A DNA stretch of 64,000 nucleotides. Source: Aphodoplasma sp045626925 (GTDB lineage: Bacteria; Bacillota; Clostridia; UBA1381; UMGS1253). The stretch is from NCBI GenBank assembly GCA_045626925.1, contig JAZUQZ010000001.1, positions 1-64,000 on the forward strand. Direction: 5' to 3'. Each line of letters begins with the position of its first letter. The first letter of the stretch is position 1. Positions 24,514 through 32,803 of this stretch are shown here, in pieces. Both the position numbers and the translations under genes were made by a program. The notes beneath the pieces are model-generated. The model ran no database searches. It saw nothing but the letters and a program-made list of their open reading frames with translations, and was not told the origin of the DNA.

Positions 24514-25367
24514 TAGTAGATGTCAGTCAGAAAATATTGATAATTGGACTCGGACTTTTAGGCGGAAGTTATGCAAGGGTTTTGAAACGGTTTGGCTTTC
24601 ACATAAGCGCGGTTACTAAGGAAAAAAGCTCGATAGAATATGCACTTAATGAAGGAATAATTGATGAAGGCACAACAGAACTTGATGAAAGAATAATCGG
24701 CAAAGCAGACCTTGTGATATTTGCTCTTTATCCTCATGTGTTTTTAGAGTGGATTGAAAAAAATCAACATCTTCTTAAAAGCGGAGCCATTATAACGGAT
24801 GTAACAGGCGTTAAAAGAAGTATCGTGTATAAGATACAGAATATTCTAAGAAAAGATGTGGAATTTATTGCGGCACATCCAATGGCAGGACGCGAGGTTT
24901 CAGGAGTTGAAAACAGTACGGACAAGATGTTTGCCGGTGCAAACTATATTGTTACTCCAACGGATAAAAACACACCGGAAGCAATAAATACTTGTCTAGA
25001 ACTTGGGCGTCTTCTTGGTTTTTCAAATGTTACAACACTTTCTCCGGAAGAGCATGACGAAATGATTGGTTTTCTTTCACAGCTTACGCATTGTATAGCT
25101 ATTACTTTGATGACTTGTAACGACAAAGAAAATATGGAGAAATTTACGGGTGACTCGTTTAGGGATTTGACACGAATTGCCCGTATAAATGATTTGATGT
25201 GGAGCGAGCTTTTTGTAGAAAATAAAGATGCACTTCTTAATCAGATGGATATGTTCATAAACAAATTTAATGAGCTTAAATTCATGCTCGAAACGGAAGA
25301 TATAGACGGAATAAGAAAAATAATGCGTCATTCTACGCAACGCAGAGCTTTATTTGATAAAAAATAA
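24510..25367 (+). CDS. tyrA: Prephenate dehydrogenase
   Basis: A 285-residue NAD(P)-dependent enzyme converting prephenate to 4-hydroxyphenylpyruvate for tyrosine synthesis. It has the Rossmann motif GLGLLGGS at residues 13-20, TDVTGVK, and the substrate-site AAHPMAGRE near 129, followed by the helical dimerisation domain with LTHCIA. No C-terminal ACT domain is present, so direct tyrosine feedback by that route is unlikely. Its ATG overlaps the aroA stop. Confidence 0.95.
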   Translation: MIVDVSQKILIIGLGLLGGSYARVLKRFGFHISAVTKEKSSIEYALNEGIIDEGTTELDERIIGKADLVIFALYPHVFLEWIEKNQHLLKSGAIITDVTGVKRSIVYKIQNILRKDVEFIAAHPMAGREVSGVENSTDKMFAGANYIVTPTDKNTPEAINTCLELGRLLGFSNVTTLSPEEHDEMIGFLSQLTHCIAITLMTCNDKENMEKFTGDSFRDLTRIARINDLMWSELFVENKDALLNQMDMFINKFNELKFMLETEDIDGIRKIMRHSTQRRALFDKK

Positions 25368-25388
25368 ACTGTATTGGAGAGACTTAAA

Positions 25389-26417
25389 ATGAATATGAAT
25401 TTCAAACGCAAATTACCAATTCCAAAAGAAATAAAACAGCTGTATCCGGTTACTGAAAGGATAATAAACATAAAAGACAAACGAGATGAAGAGATTAGGG
25501 CTATATTTGAAGGTAAAGATGACAGACTTGTTCTTATTATCGGTCCGTGTTCAGCAGACCATGATGACAGTGTAATTGATTATATTTCAAGGCTGAGCAA
25601 AGTTCAGGAAAAGGTATCGGATAAAATACTTATTATTCCAAGAATTTACACAAACAAGCCCAGAACAACCGGAGACGGATACAAAGGGATGCTTCATCAG
25701 CCCGATCCAAACAAAGAATCAGATATGTTAAAAGGTGTTGTTGCTATAAGAAATCTTCATTTGAGAGCAATAGAAGAGACCGGTTTTACCTGTGCAGACG
25801 AAATGCTTTATCCTGAAAACTACAGATACCTTTCTGATTTGTTATCCTATGTTGCAATCGGTGCAAGATCGGTCGAAAATCAAAAACACCGCCTTACTGC
25901 AAGCGGACTTGATATTCCTGTAGGCATGAAAAACCCTACTGCCGGGGATATTTCAGTAATGATGAATTCGATTACAGCGGGCCAGCATTCGCACACATTC
26001 ATTTACAGAGGTTGGGAGGTTGAAAGCTTTGGCAATCCGCTTACACATGCTATTTTAAGGGGATATGTAAACAAACATGGCCAGTCAATGCCAAACTATC
26101 ACTACGAAGACCTTATCCATCTTGCTGAAATTTATGAAAAATCCGGTCTTAAAAATCCGGCAGTTGTTATAGATACTAATCATGCAAATTCGGGCAAAAA
26201 CTGGCTTGAACAGCCAAGAATTGCAAAAGAAGTTTTGCACAGTTGTCGATACAGTAACCATGTTAAGAAAATTGTAAAAGGGCTTATGATAGAAAGCTAT
26301 ATCGAGGACGGTGCCCAAAAACCCGAAGAATGTGTTTATGGCAAATCCATTACCGACCCTTGTCTTGGGTGGGGAAAGACAGAAAAACTCATCTATGATC
26401 TGGCGGATATTCTTTAA
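25389..26417 (+). CDS. aroF: 3-deoxy-7-phosphoheptulonate synthase (DAHP synthase, AroF/G/H class)
   Basis: A 342-residue type I-alpha DAHP synthase condensing phosphoenolpyruvate with erythrose 4-phosphate, the first step of the shikimate pathway. Signatures: IGPCSADH near residue 52, YTNKPRTTGDGYKG near 85-98, GARSVENQKHR near 160, and DTNHANSGKN near 260. The isoform (Phe-, Tyr- or Trp-sensitive) cannot be told. GGAGAG lies 7 bases before the ATG at 25389. Placing the first enzyme last in the operon puts carbon entry under the same attenuator. Confidence 0.95.
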   Translation: MNMNFKRKLPIPKEIKQLYPVTERIINIKDKRDEEIRAIFEGKDDRLVLIIGPCSADHDDSVIDYISRLSKVQEKVSDKILIIPRIYTNKPRTTGDGYKGMLHQPDPNKESDMLKGVVAIRNLHLRAIEETGFTCADEMLYPENYRYLSDLLSYVAIGARSVENQKHRLTASGLDIPVGMKNPTAGDISVMMNSITAGQHSHTFIYRGWEVESFGNPLTHAILRGYVNKHGQSMPNYHYEDLIHLAEIYEKSGLKNPAVVIDTNHANSGKNWLEQPRIAKEVLHSCRYSNHVKKIVKGLMIESYIEDGAQKPEECVYGKSITDPCLGWGKTEKLIYDLADIL

Positions 26418-26493
26418 TGGGAATTTATGCAAAGAAAGTGTCTTTTTATAAGATAAGAGTCTACTGCTTTTGAATAAGTCTATTAAAAATGTG

Positions 26494-26541
26494 AAAAACC
26501 TCCTGGGGCAGAAAAACAAAAAACTGCCATAGGAGGTTTTG
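26494..26541 (+). terminator. Intrinsic terminator of the aromatic operon
   Basis: AAAACCTCCTGGGGCAG pairs with CTGCCATAGGAGGTTTT around an A-rich loop, with small mismatches, ending in TTTTG. Confidence 0.8.
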
Positions 26542-26613
26542 TTATGTTAAAGGATATTGAATGGAAGATGGACTATAAAAGGATTAACATTACTGATAAA
26601 TTCCATTAACTTC

Positions 26614-26642
26614 TTGAACTTTCAGACCAGATGTGATATAAT
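26614..26642 (+). promoter_or_regulatory. Sigma-A type promoter
   Basis: TTGAAC (26614-26619), 17 bases, TATAAT (26637-26642), about 120 bases before the fragment at 26761. The rest of 26542-26760 holds no gene I can support. Confidence 0.65.
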
Positions 26643-26760
26643 ATTAAAAAATGTTATAATGGGTTGATTGTGGTCAAAAAGTGTGGTATCTGGACTCCGT
26701 GGGCTTTGTATGAGGGGGATTTTGTCGGAGTGCAAGAAGTTAAACTCGGAGGTGACCTGG

Positions 26761-26910
26761 ATGAAGAAAAAAGGTCTTATAATTACAATTTCTATTTTAA
26801 TAATTCTTATTATTGCGAGTTTAGTTGCAAAATATATTGACACCGCAAATGTATCGACCGGTCATGAGCCGGAATGTTGTATAAAAATAGTTAGTTATGA
26901 AAGATTTTAA
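26761..26910 (+). pseudogene. Truncated duplicate of the gene at 9144
   Basis: A 49-residue frame that copies the first ~45 residues of the 286-residue protein at 9144: the signal anchor differs in conservative positions, and the segment DTANVSTGHEPECCIKIV is identical. Similarity stops abruptly after this, and the frame ends in YERF and TAA. GGAGGTG precedes the ATG and a promoter lies upstream, so it may still be expressed as a small membrane peptide. A deletion after duplication is the simplest reading. From 26911 to 27128 no feature is seen. Confidence 0.75.
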
Positions 26911-27128
26911 TTGTGCTGGAAAATAGTATGAAGAGAAAATTAATATTCCTTTTAGTAAAATAACATGTGTTGAATTTAATACTCGATATAGTGATGTTTT
27001 TTCAAAATACATATAATCCTACTCGCGACAAATCTCAAAATTTAATAAATTAGTTTGTCGATAATAGAATGAATATATGAAACTTAGTATACAAATTGTT
27101 TGATGTTAAAACAAGGAGGAACGAATAT

Positions 27129-28025
27129 ATGAAAACAGAGAAGAATATTTTATTTGCATTTATTTTAAATTTGACTTTTTCAATCTTTGAGTTTATCGGA
27201 GGAACGGTTACAGGAAGTGTAGCGATTATTTCTGATGCAATGCACGACATAGGGGATGCGGCAAGTATTGGCCTTTCTTATTTTTTAGAAAGAAAAAGCA
27301 AAAAAGAACCAGATGAGATTTATACATATGGTTACACAAGGTTTTCTGTTATCGGGAGTTTAATTACAACTGTAATTTTACTTTGTGGTTCAGCTGCGGT
27401 TGTATATAATGCTATATTAAGAATATTTACTCCCGTTGAAATCAATTATAGTGGAATGATTTTATTTGCAGTAATAGGAACAGGCGACAATCTTTTTGCG
27501 GCAATACTTACAAAAGATGGACACTCGCTTAATCAAAAAGCGGTTAACCTTCATATGCTTGAAGATGTACTTGGCTGGATTGTTGTTTTAATCGGCGCCC
27601 TCATTATGAAATTTACTGATTTTGCAATAATTGACCCGATTATGTCAATCGGTGTTTCTGTATTTATATTTATAAATGCAATAAGGAATTTAAAAAATGT
27701 AGAAAATCTGTTTCTTGAAAAAATACCTGCAAATATAAAAATTGAAGAAATAAAGCATCATTTATGCGAAATAGATGGTGTCTTGGACATTCATCATATT
27801 CACATTTGGAGTATAGATGGATACAATCATTGTGCAACGATGCATATCGTTACAGATGATGAAAGTGGCGAGATTAAGAAAAAGGTGAGAAGAGAACTTG
27901 AAGAATTTAATGTTGCACATGTTACTTTAGAACTTGAAAAATCATCTGAACATTGTCATCACGAGCATTGTCATATAGAGCAAAGCGAAGATTGTGCACA
28001 TAATCATAATCACCATCATCATTAA
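27129..28025 (+). CDS. Cation diffusion facilitator family transporter
   Basis: A 298-residue membrane protein of the CDF family, which exports Zn2+ or similar divalent metals in exchange for protons. Six hydrophobic segments occupy residues ~10-195. Metal-site patterns occur in TM2 (SDAMHDIGD) and TM5 (HMLEDVLGW), giving the HxxxD and HxxxD pairs of zinc-type members. The cytoplasmic domain (~200-275) contains DIHHIHIW and the tail ends in a His-rich stretch with five final His. AAGGAGG stands 9 bases before the ATG at 27129. Confidence 0.92.
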   Translation: MKTEKNILFAFILNLTFSIFEFIGGTVTGSVAIISDAMHDIGDAASIGLSYFLERKSKKEPDEIYTYGYTRFSVIGSLITTVILLCGSAAVVYNAILRIFTPVEINYSGMILFAVIGTGDNLFAAILTKDGHSLNQKAVNLHMLEDVLGWIVVLIGALIMKFTDFAIIDPIMSIGVSVFIFINAIRNLKNVENLFLEKIPANIKIEEIKHHLCEIDGVLDIHHIHIWSIDGYNHCATMHIVTDDESGEIKKKVRRELEEFNVAHVTLELEKSSEHCHHEHCHIEQSEDCAHNHNHHHH

Positions 28026-28032
28026 AGAAAAA

Positions 28033-28061
28033 AGTTTTAGCCCCTGACTTGACACGAGTAA
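28033..28061 (+). repeat. Interspersed repeat copy and left arm of an inverted repeat
   Basis: GTTTTAGCCCCTGACTTGACACGAGTAA follows the CDF gene stop. GACTTGACACGAGTAA (28046-28061) is the exact reverse complement of 28783-28798. Confidence 0.75.
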
Positions 28062-28096
28062 GAATTGTGTCGAATGATGGAGAAAGTGGAGGAATT

Positions 28097-28747
28097 ATGG
28101 GAGAAAACAACAATAAAAATAAAAATACTAATACAAGTTTTGCAGAGAAGCATCCCAAATTAAATATGTGTTTGGGATTATTGATTCTGATAGGCATGAT
28201 TGCATTTGGAATATGGTTCTTAAAATGGTTTTTCTGTTATTTGTATAAAGGGATTTCTGCATTTATTTCTATGTTGGCAGATTTAGCTTCGGGACTAGAT
28301 GCTGTGGTAATAGTGGCACTTATAACTGGATCTGTATCAATAGTTGGTGTAATAATTAGTTCTATTATATCAAAAATTATTGATTATAGAAAAAACAGGC
28401 AAGAGTATTTGGCGCAAAAAAGAGAAAAACCATATGGCGAGTTTGTTGATATGGTGTATAAAATACAGCAAAATACTAAGGATCCTAATAGCTATACACA
28501 AGAACAAATGATTGAAGATTTATTAGGGTTCTCAAAACAAATAACATTATGGGGTTCTCCTGCTGTCGCCAAAAAGTGGGTTAAGTTTCGTGAAAATGGT
28601 GCTAAACCAGATGCAGGTCGTGAAAACTTGTTTTTAATGGAGCAGATAATGAATGCTATGCGAAAAGATTTGGGACTAAAAAAAGTAAAAAAAGGAAACC
28701 TATTAGGCTTTTTTATCAATGATATCAAAACTGCATTTAAAAAGTAA
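28097..28747 (+). CDS. Membrane protein of unknown function between inverted repeats
   Basis: A 216-residue protein with a polar Asn/Lys-rich start, two membrane segments (residues ~28-50 and ~64-90) separated by a short loop, and a basic cytoplasmic C-terminal half of ~120 residues ending in KK. No family recognised. GGAGG lies 6 bases before the ATG at 28097. The gene sits exactly between two 16-base inverted repeats, which suggests it was carried in as a cassette. Confidence 0.65.
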   Translation: MGENNNKNKNTNTSFAEKHPKLNMCLGLLILIGMIAFGIWFLKWFFCYLYKGISAFISMLADLASGLDAVVIVALITGSVSIVGVIISSIISKIIDYRKNRQEYLAQKREKPYGEFVDMVYKIQQNTKDPNSYTQEQMIEDLLGFSKQITLWGSPAVAKKWVKFRENGAKPDAGRENLFLMEQIMNAMRKDLGLKKVKKGNLLGFFINDIKTAFKK

Positions 28748-28750
28748 GAC

Positions 28751-28798
28751 AAGGGGACGGTTCTATTGTCTTGGTATAGAATTTACTCGTGTCAAGTC
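28751..28798 (-). repeat. Right arm of inverted repeat with GGGGACGGTTC motif
   Basis: AAGGGGACGGTTCTATTGTC (28751-28770) followed by TTACTCGTGTCAAGTC (28783-28798), the reverse complement of the repeat at 28046-28061. GGGGACGGTTCT-type sequences are known at REP-associated or MITE-like elements of Firmicutes; no transposase is present here. Confidence 0.7.
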
Positions 28799-28853
28799 TA
28801 TAAAATTCAAAACATTAGTTTGCCGATTTATGATATTTACATAAAAAGTCGGA

Positions 28854-29025
28854 GCGAGAAAATCCAGTGTTCTCGCGGTTCTAAAGAAATTTGTTTAGAA
28901 AAAATCCAGTGAAAAATTTAAGGAAAAAATAGTAGGTCCATATTATGCTTTGGCATAACAAGGTTCTCGGGTACCCAACAGAAATCTGTGATTTCGTGTT
29001 GGGTGATGGTTCTTATTATTCACTG
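28854..29025 (+). ncRNA. Candidate structured RNA or leader upstream of glnA
   Basis: Several nested stems lie in a 172-base stretch without a gene. GCGAGAA (28854-28860) pairs with TTCTCGC (28870-28876). CAGTGAA (28907-28913) pairs with TTCACTG (29019-29025) and encloses two hairpins: TTATGC/GCATAA (28943-28958) and CCCAACA/TGTTGGG (28974-29003). ATCCAGTG occurs twice and GGTTCT three times. No known RNA family was recognised, so this is structure only. Confidence 0.45.
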
Positions 29026-29050
29026 TTCGCCTGACTTGACAAAATCATAA
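29026..29050 (+). repeat. Interspersed repeat copy (CCTGACTTGACAAAATCATA type)
   Basis: Shares CCTGACTTGACAAAATCATA with 2774-2793 and lies between the candidate RNA and glnA. Confidence 0.6.
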
Positions 29051-29064
29051 AGGAGAAATATAAA
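29036..29064 (+). promoter_or_regulatory. Promoter of glnA using the repeat's -35 box
   Basis: TTGACA (29036-29041) of the repeat, 17 bases, TATAAA (29059-29064), 36 bases before the glnA ATG. Confidence 0.65.
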
Positions 29065-29099
29065 TATTAAAAAATTAAACATATAAAGGAGGTAAGAGC

Positions 29100-30524
29100 A
29101 TGAAAAAGACAGTAAAAGATATTATGTCTTTGATTAAAGAAAAAGACATAAAAATGGTGGATTTTAAAATGGTGGATATCAATGGTCAATATCGCCATGT
29201 GACAATCCCTGCAAAAAACTTTAACGAGGATATCATTAAGAATGGCATCGGCTTTGATGCATCAAATTATGGCTATGCAGTTGTTGAGAAGAGCGATATG
29301 GTATTTATACCCGACCCCGACACAGCTCTTGTTGACCCATTTTGCGAAATACCTACATTATCAATGACAGGTAATGCTATGATTATTGACACTCTTGAAA
29401 ACAGACCGCTTCCTCAATATCCAAGAAACATCGTTCTTGCTGCAGAAAAATATCTTAAAGATTCGGGAATTGCTGATACAATGCTTATCCTTCCTGAATT
29501 TGAATTTTATTTGTTTGACCAGGTTGGTTGGAAGGTTTCTGCAAATGAAGTAAGCGTTAATGTTGATGCTATGCAGGCTCATTGGAATAGCGATGTTGAA
29601 GGCAGCGGCAATGTTGTTGCAAAACAGAAAAACTATCACATTGCAAAACCATTTGATATTTCTTATGAAGCTCGTAGCGAAATGTGTTTGCTTATGGAGG
29701 AGGCAGGAATTTCTCTAAATTATCATCATCCAGAGGTTGGAGCAGGAGGCCAGTTTGAGATTGAGCCACATCTTGGACAGATGTCAATGATGGCAGATGC
29801 TACAATGATGATAAAATATATTATTCACAATACTGCAAGAAAATATGGATTGTCTGCGACATTTATGCCAAAGCCTGTAGCAGGAGAGGCAGGCAACGGA
29901 ATGCATGTACATATGCTTTTGATGAAAGACGGAAAACCTGTATTTTCCGATGATAACGGTTATTCAAATCTTAGCAAAGAGGCACACTATTTTATGGGCG
30001 GACTTCTTAAGCATATTGCATCTTTGTGCGCATTAACAAATCCAAGCACAAACTCATTTAAAAGACTTGTGCCCGGTTTTGAAGCGCCCGTAACTGTTGG
30101 ATATGCAACATCTAATAGGAGTGCAGTTATTCGTATTCCTGCTTATGCAAAGGCGCCCGAACTGAGAAGATTTGAGCTTAGAAATCCTGACGCAACCTGC
30201 AATCCGTACTTCTGCTATGCAGCTATTTTGATGGCAGGTATTGATGGTATCAAAAATAAGATTGACCCACATGAAAATGGTTGGGGGCCATATGATATGA
30301 ATCTTTACAAGTTGAGCGATGAAGAAAAAGCAAAACTAAAGCATCTTCCGACATCGCTTGATGAGGCGCTTGATGCTCTTGAAAAAGACCACGATTATTT
30401 GACAGCAGGAGGAGTGTTCCCGGAATTTATGATTAAAAAGTTTGTTGAAACAAAGAGAGCAGAATGTCGTGAGCTTGCAGCAATTCCACATCCTGCGGAA
30501 TTTGATAAATATTATAATCTATAA
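29100..30524 (+). CDS. glnA: Glutamine synthetase, type I
   Basis: A 474-residue glutamine synthetase that makes glutamine from glutamate, ammonia and ATP. The beta-grasp domain occupies about residues 1-110 and the catalytic domain the rest. Signatures: EFEFYLF near 137 (metal Glu), HPEVGAGGQFEIE near 217-229, GNGMHVHML near 265, and TSNRSAVIRIP near 338. The sequence has no large beta-type insert, so it resembles the GSI-alpha class of Firmicutes. AAAGGAGG lies 8 bases before the ATG. A terminator follows, so it is transcribed alone. Confidence 0.95.
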   Translation: MKKTVKDIMSLIKEKDIKMVDFKMVDINGQYRHVTIPAKNFNEDIIKNGIGFDASNYGYAVVEKSDMVFIPDPDTALVDPFCEIPTLSMTGNAMIIDTLENRPLPQYPRNIVLAAEKYLKDSGIADTMLILPEFEFYLFDQVGWKVSANEVSVNVDAMQAHWNSDVEGSGNVVAKQKNYHIAKPFDISYEARSEMCLLMEEAGISLNYHHPEVGAGGQFEIEPHLGQMSMMADATMMIKYIIHNTARKYGLSATFMPKPVAGEAGNGMHVHMLLMKDGKPVFSDDNGYSNLSKEAHYFMGGLLKHIASLCALTNPSTNSFKRLVPGFEAPVTVGYATSNRSAVIRIPAYAKAPELRRFELRNPDATCNPYFCYAAILMAGIDGIKNKIDPHENGWGPYDMNLYKLSDEEKAKLKHLPTSLDEALDALEKDHDYLTAGGVFPEFMIKKFVETKRAECRELAAIPHPAEFDKYYNL

Positions 30525-30531
30525 TTAACGC

Positions 30532-30566
30532 AAAAAGCATTTTAAATTGATTTAAAATGCTTTTTC
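30532..30566 (+). terminator. Intrinsic terminator after glnA
   Basis: AAAAAGCATTTTAA pairs with TTAAAATGCTTTTT around a short loop. Confidence 0.85.
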
Positions 30567-30568
30567 TA

Positions 30569-30597
30569 TTGTAAAATTTTATAAAATGTGATACACT
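30569..30597 (+). promoter_or_regulatory. Sigma-A promoter of the hydrogenase-associated genes
   Basis: TTGTAA (30569-30574), 17 bases, TACACT (30592-30597), 42 bases before the first DRTGG gene. Confidence 0.6.
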
Positions 30598-30639
30598 TAT
30601 AAAAAACTCTGGAATTAAACTAAAATAGGAGTGATAAGC

Positions 30640-30990
30640 GTGAAAATATCAAAAATCAAGCAACTTTTGGACGCGGAAATAAAGACAACGGTCGACATAG
30701 GAGATATCGAAATTATGAGTGGATGCGGAAGCGACCTTATGAGTGATGTGCTCGCCTTTTTAAAGGAACAGGGTGTGCTTCTTACAGGGCTTGTAAATCC
30801 ACAGGTGATACGCACTGCGGAAATGATGGACATAAAAGCGGTTGTGTTTGTGCGTGGCAAAATGCCGAGCGAGGAGATGATTTCGCTTGCTGATAGCAAG
30901 GGGGTTGTACTTATGACAACACAAAATGCGATGTATGTTGCGTGTGGAATACTTTATTCAAATGGGCTTGTGCCTGCCAGCAAGATTTGA
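30640..30990 (+). CDS. DRTGG domain-containing protein
   Basis: A 116-residue protein consisting of one DRTGG domain, a small alpha/beta regulatory domain also found fused to CBS domains or phosphotransacetylases. Blocks: SGCGSDLMSDVLAF, LLTGLVNPQVIRTA, VVFVRGKMPSEEM and VLMTTQNAMYVACG. It begins with GTG at 30640, 9 bases after AGGAG. In clostridia this gene opens the cluster preceding the hydrogenase genes; a ligand-sensing role is likely but unproven. A second DRTGG protein is at 32804. Confidence 0.85.
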   Translation: MKISKIKQLLDAEIKTTVDIGDIEIMSGCGSDLMSDVLAFLKEQGVLLTGLVNPQVIRTAEMMDIKAVVFVRGKMPSEEMISLADSKGVVLMTTQNAMYVACGILYSNGLVPASKI

Positions 30991-31004
30991 TTGGGGGGAC
31001 AGAT

Positions 31005-31427
31005 ATGGACAATGCAATAAAACTTCATTTTGATGTTGCCGGGGGTGACTTTGTCGAGGCCGGTACAGCGTCGGGAAATGTAAAAAAAGTATTGAGCCAG
31101 CTTGGTGTTTCGCCGGAGGCAATTCGAAGAGTTGCTATTGCGATGTACGAGGGCGAGATAAACATGGTTATTCACGCAAATGGCGGCAGCGCTGATGTAG
31201 AGGTAAGTGCAGATAAAATTAAAATTATACTAACAGATAAGGGTCCCGGCATAAAGGATATCAACCTTGCTATGAAGGAGGGCTATTCCACCGCGTCACA
31301 GGAGGCTCGCGATATGGGCTTTGGAGCGGGAATGGGACTTCCGAACATGAAAAGCTATACTGACACAATGAATGTAGATAGTGTTGTTGGTGTTGGAACA
31401 ACTGTTACAATGACAATAAATCTTTAA
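31005..31427 (+). CDS. Anti-sigma-factor-type serine kinase ATP-binding protein
   Basis: A 140-residue GHKL ATPase of the RsbW/SpoIIAB type. Motifs: the N box around AIYEGEINMVIHANGG (residue ~45-60, Glu and Asn/His positions), the G1 box DKGPGI near 81-86, and the G2 region GFGAGMGLPNMK near 104-115. Proteins of this type phosphorylate anti-sigma antagonists or bind sigma factors; here the constant link with hydrogenase genes points to redox or hydrogen signalling. GGGGGG precedes the ATG at 31005. Confidence 0.85.
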   Translation: MDNAIKLHFDVAGGDFVEAGTASGNVKKVLSQLGVSPEAIRRVAIAMYEGEINMVIHANGGSADVEVSADKIKIILTDKGPGIKDINLAMKEGYSTASQEARDMGFGAGMGLPNMKSYTDTMNVDSVVGVGTTVTMTINL

Positions 31428-31455
31428 AAAACTGCAATTTAAGGCGGTGAATAAA

Positions 31456-32781
31456 ATGGAAAAAACATATTTTCATTCTGTAACACTTGATGCAGAAAAA
31501 TGCAAGGGATGCACAAATTGCATAAAGCGTTGTCCTACAGAGGCAATTCGTGTGCGAAATGGTAAAGCACAAATTATAAAGGAACGCTGTATCGATTGTG
31601 GCGAATGTATACGCGTCTGCCCATATCGTGCTAAAAAAGCGGTTACGGACCCATTTGATAAAATACATAATTATAAATATAAAATAGCGCTTCCAGCGCC
31701 GAGTTTGTATGGTCAGTTTAATCAGCTTAAAGACATCAATATTGTGTTAAATGGCCTTAAAGAGATTGGTTTTGATGATGTGTATGAGGTTGCTCGTGCG
31801 GCAGAAATTGTTACAATTGCAACGAAAGATTTGATGTTCCAGAAAAAGCTGAATTATCCAGTGATTTCGACGGCATGTCCTGCAGTTGTTCGTCTTATCC
31901 GCGTTCGTTTTCCAAATCTCATATCTCATCTTTTGCCGTTGCTTTCGCCTATGGAGGTTGCAGCAAAGCTTGCAAAAAAAGAGGCAATAGAAAAGACCGG
32001 CATTAAAGAGGAAGAGATTGGTGCGTTTTTTATATCGCCATGTGCGGCAAAGGCTACTGTTATCAAAGACCCACTTGGCCAGGGAAAATCGTCAGTCGAT
32101 GGGGCAATATCGATTGCTGATGTATATATGCGCCTTGTGCCTGCGATGAACAAGCTTACAAAGGTTGAAAGGCTTGCTCGCGCAGGGTTAAAGGGAGTAG
32201 GCTGGGCGAACAGTGGCGGTGAGGCGTATGCACTTGGACATGATGAATACATAGCGGTTGACGGGATTGATAATGTAATAAAGGTGCTTGAGGGGCTTGA
32301 AAATGAACAGTTGCCACAAGTAAAGTTTATCGAGGCGGGCGCTTGTATAGGTGGGTGCGTCGGTGGACCACTTGCTGTTGAGAACGGGTTTGTTGCAGAA
32401 ACAAAGATAAAACTGCTCACAAAAACGCTTACCAGTTATGAAACAGAAAAAGAGTTTCCGTGTATTGACATAGAGGATATAAGTTTTAATAAAGATATTG
32501 AGCACTTACCTGTTATGAAGCTTGATAGTGATATGGCAGAAGCTATTAAGAAAATGGATAAAATAGAATGCATATACAACTCACTTCCAAAGCTTGATTG
32601 TGGAAGTTGTGGAGCGCCATCGTGCCGTGCACTTGCAGAGGATATTGTTTGTGGTGACGGAAAAGAAATGGACTGTGTTTACAAGCTCCGTGAAAGAGTG
32701 TTTGCGTTTGCAAGAGAAGCGGTAGATATTCGCGAGAACATAACAAATTCAATAGAGGATACAGATAAAAATCAAATTTGA
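31456..32781 (+). CDS. [Fe-Fe] hydrogenase-like Fe-S protein (regulatory type)
   Basis: A 441-residue protein related to [FeFe]-hydrogenases. It begins with two 4Fe-4S motifs (CKGCTNCIKRCP at ~17-28 and CIDCGECIRVCP at ~47-58), continues with a hydrogenase large-subunit C-terminal-like domain keeping TACPAVVRL, SPCAAKA and ACIGGCVGGP, and ends with an Fe-S domain (CGSCGAPSCRALAED) near 375-395. The hydrogenase motifs differ from those of the true HydA at 37363, so it may be a sensor or electron-transfer protein. In related genomes it lies in the same order beside HATPase and DRTGG genes. Confidence 0.85.
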   Translation: MEKTYFHSVTLDAEKCKGCTNCIKRCPTEAIRVRNGKAQIIKERCIDCGECIRVCPYRAKKAVTDPFDKIHNYKYKIALPAPSLYGQFNQLKDINIVLNGLKEIGFDDVYEVARAAEIVTIATKDLMFQKKLNYPVISTACPAVVRLIRVRFPNLISHLLPLLSPMEVAAKLAKKEAIEKTGIKEEEIGAFFISPCAAKATVIKDPLGQGKSSVDGAISIADVYMRLVPAMNKLTKVERLARAGLKGVGWANSGGEAYALGHDEYIAVDGIDNVIKVLEGLENEQLPQVKFIEAGACIGGCVGGPLAVENGFVAETKIKLLTKTLTSYETEKEFPCIDIEDISFNKDIEHLPVMKLDSDMAEAIKKMDKIECIYNSLPKLDCGSCGAPSCRALAEDIVCGDGKEMDCVYKLRERVFAFAREAVDIRENITNSIEDTDKNQI

Positions 32782-32803
32782 TTGATGTAAGGAGTGTATA
32801 AAT

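Noticed and set aside
26543..26608. A 21-residue frame with AGGAGG upstream (MLKDIEWKMDYK...)
   Set aside because: The AGGAGG belongs to the 3' arm of the aromatic operon terminator; the peptide is too short and unrecognised to support.
28801..29099. T-box or 6S RNA upstream of glnA
   Set aside because: No T-box bulge, specifier stem or antiterminator sequence is seen, and 6S features cannot be established; only an unnamed structured RNA is proposed.
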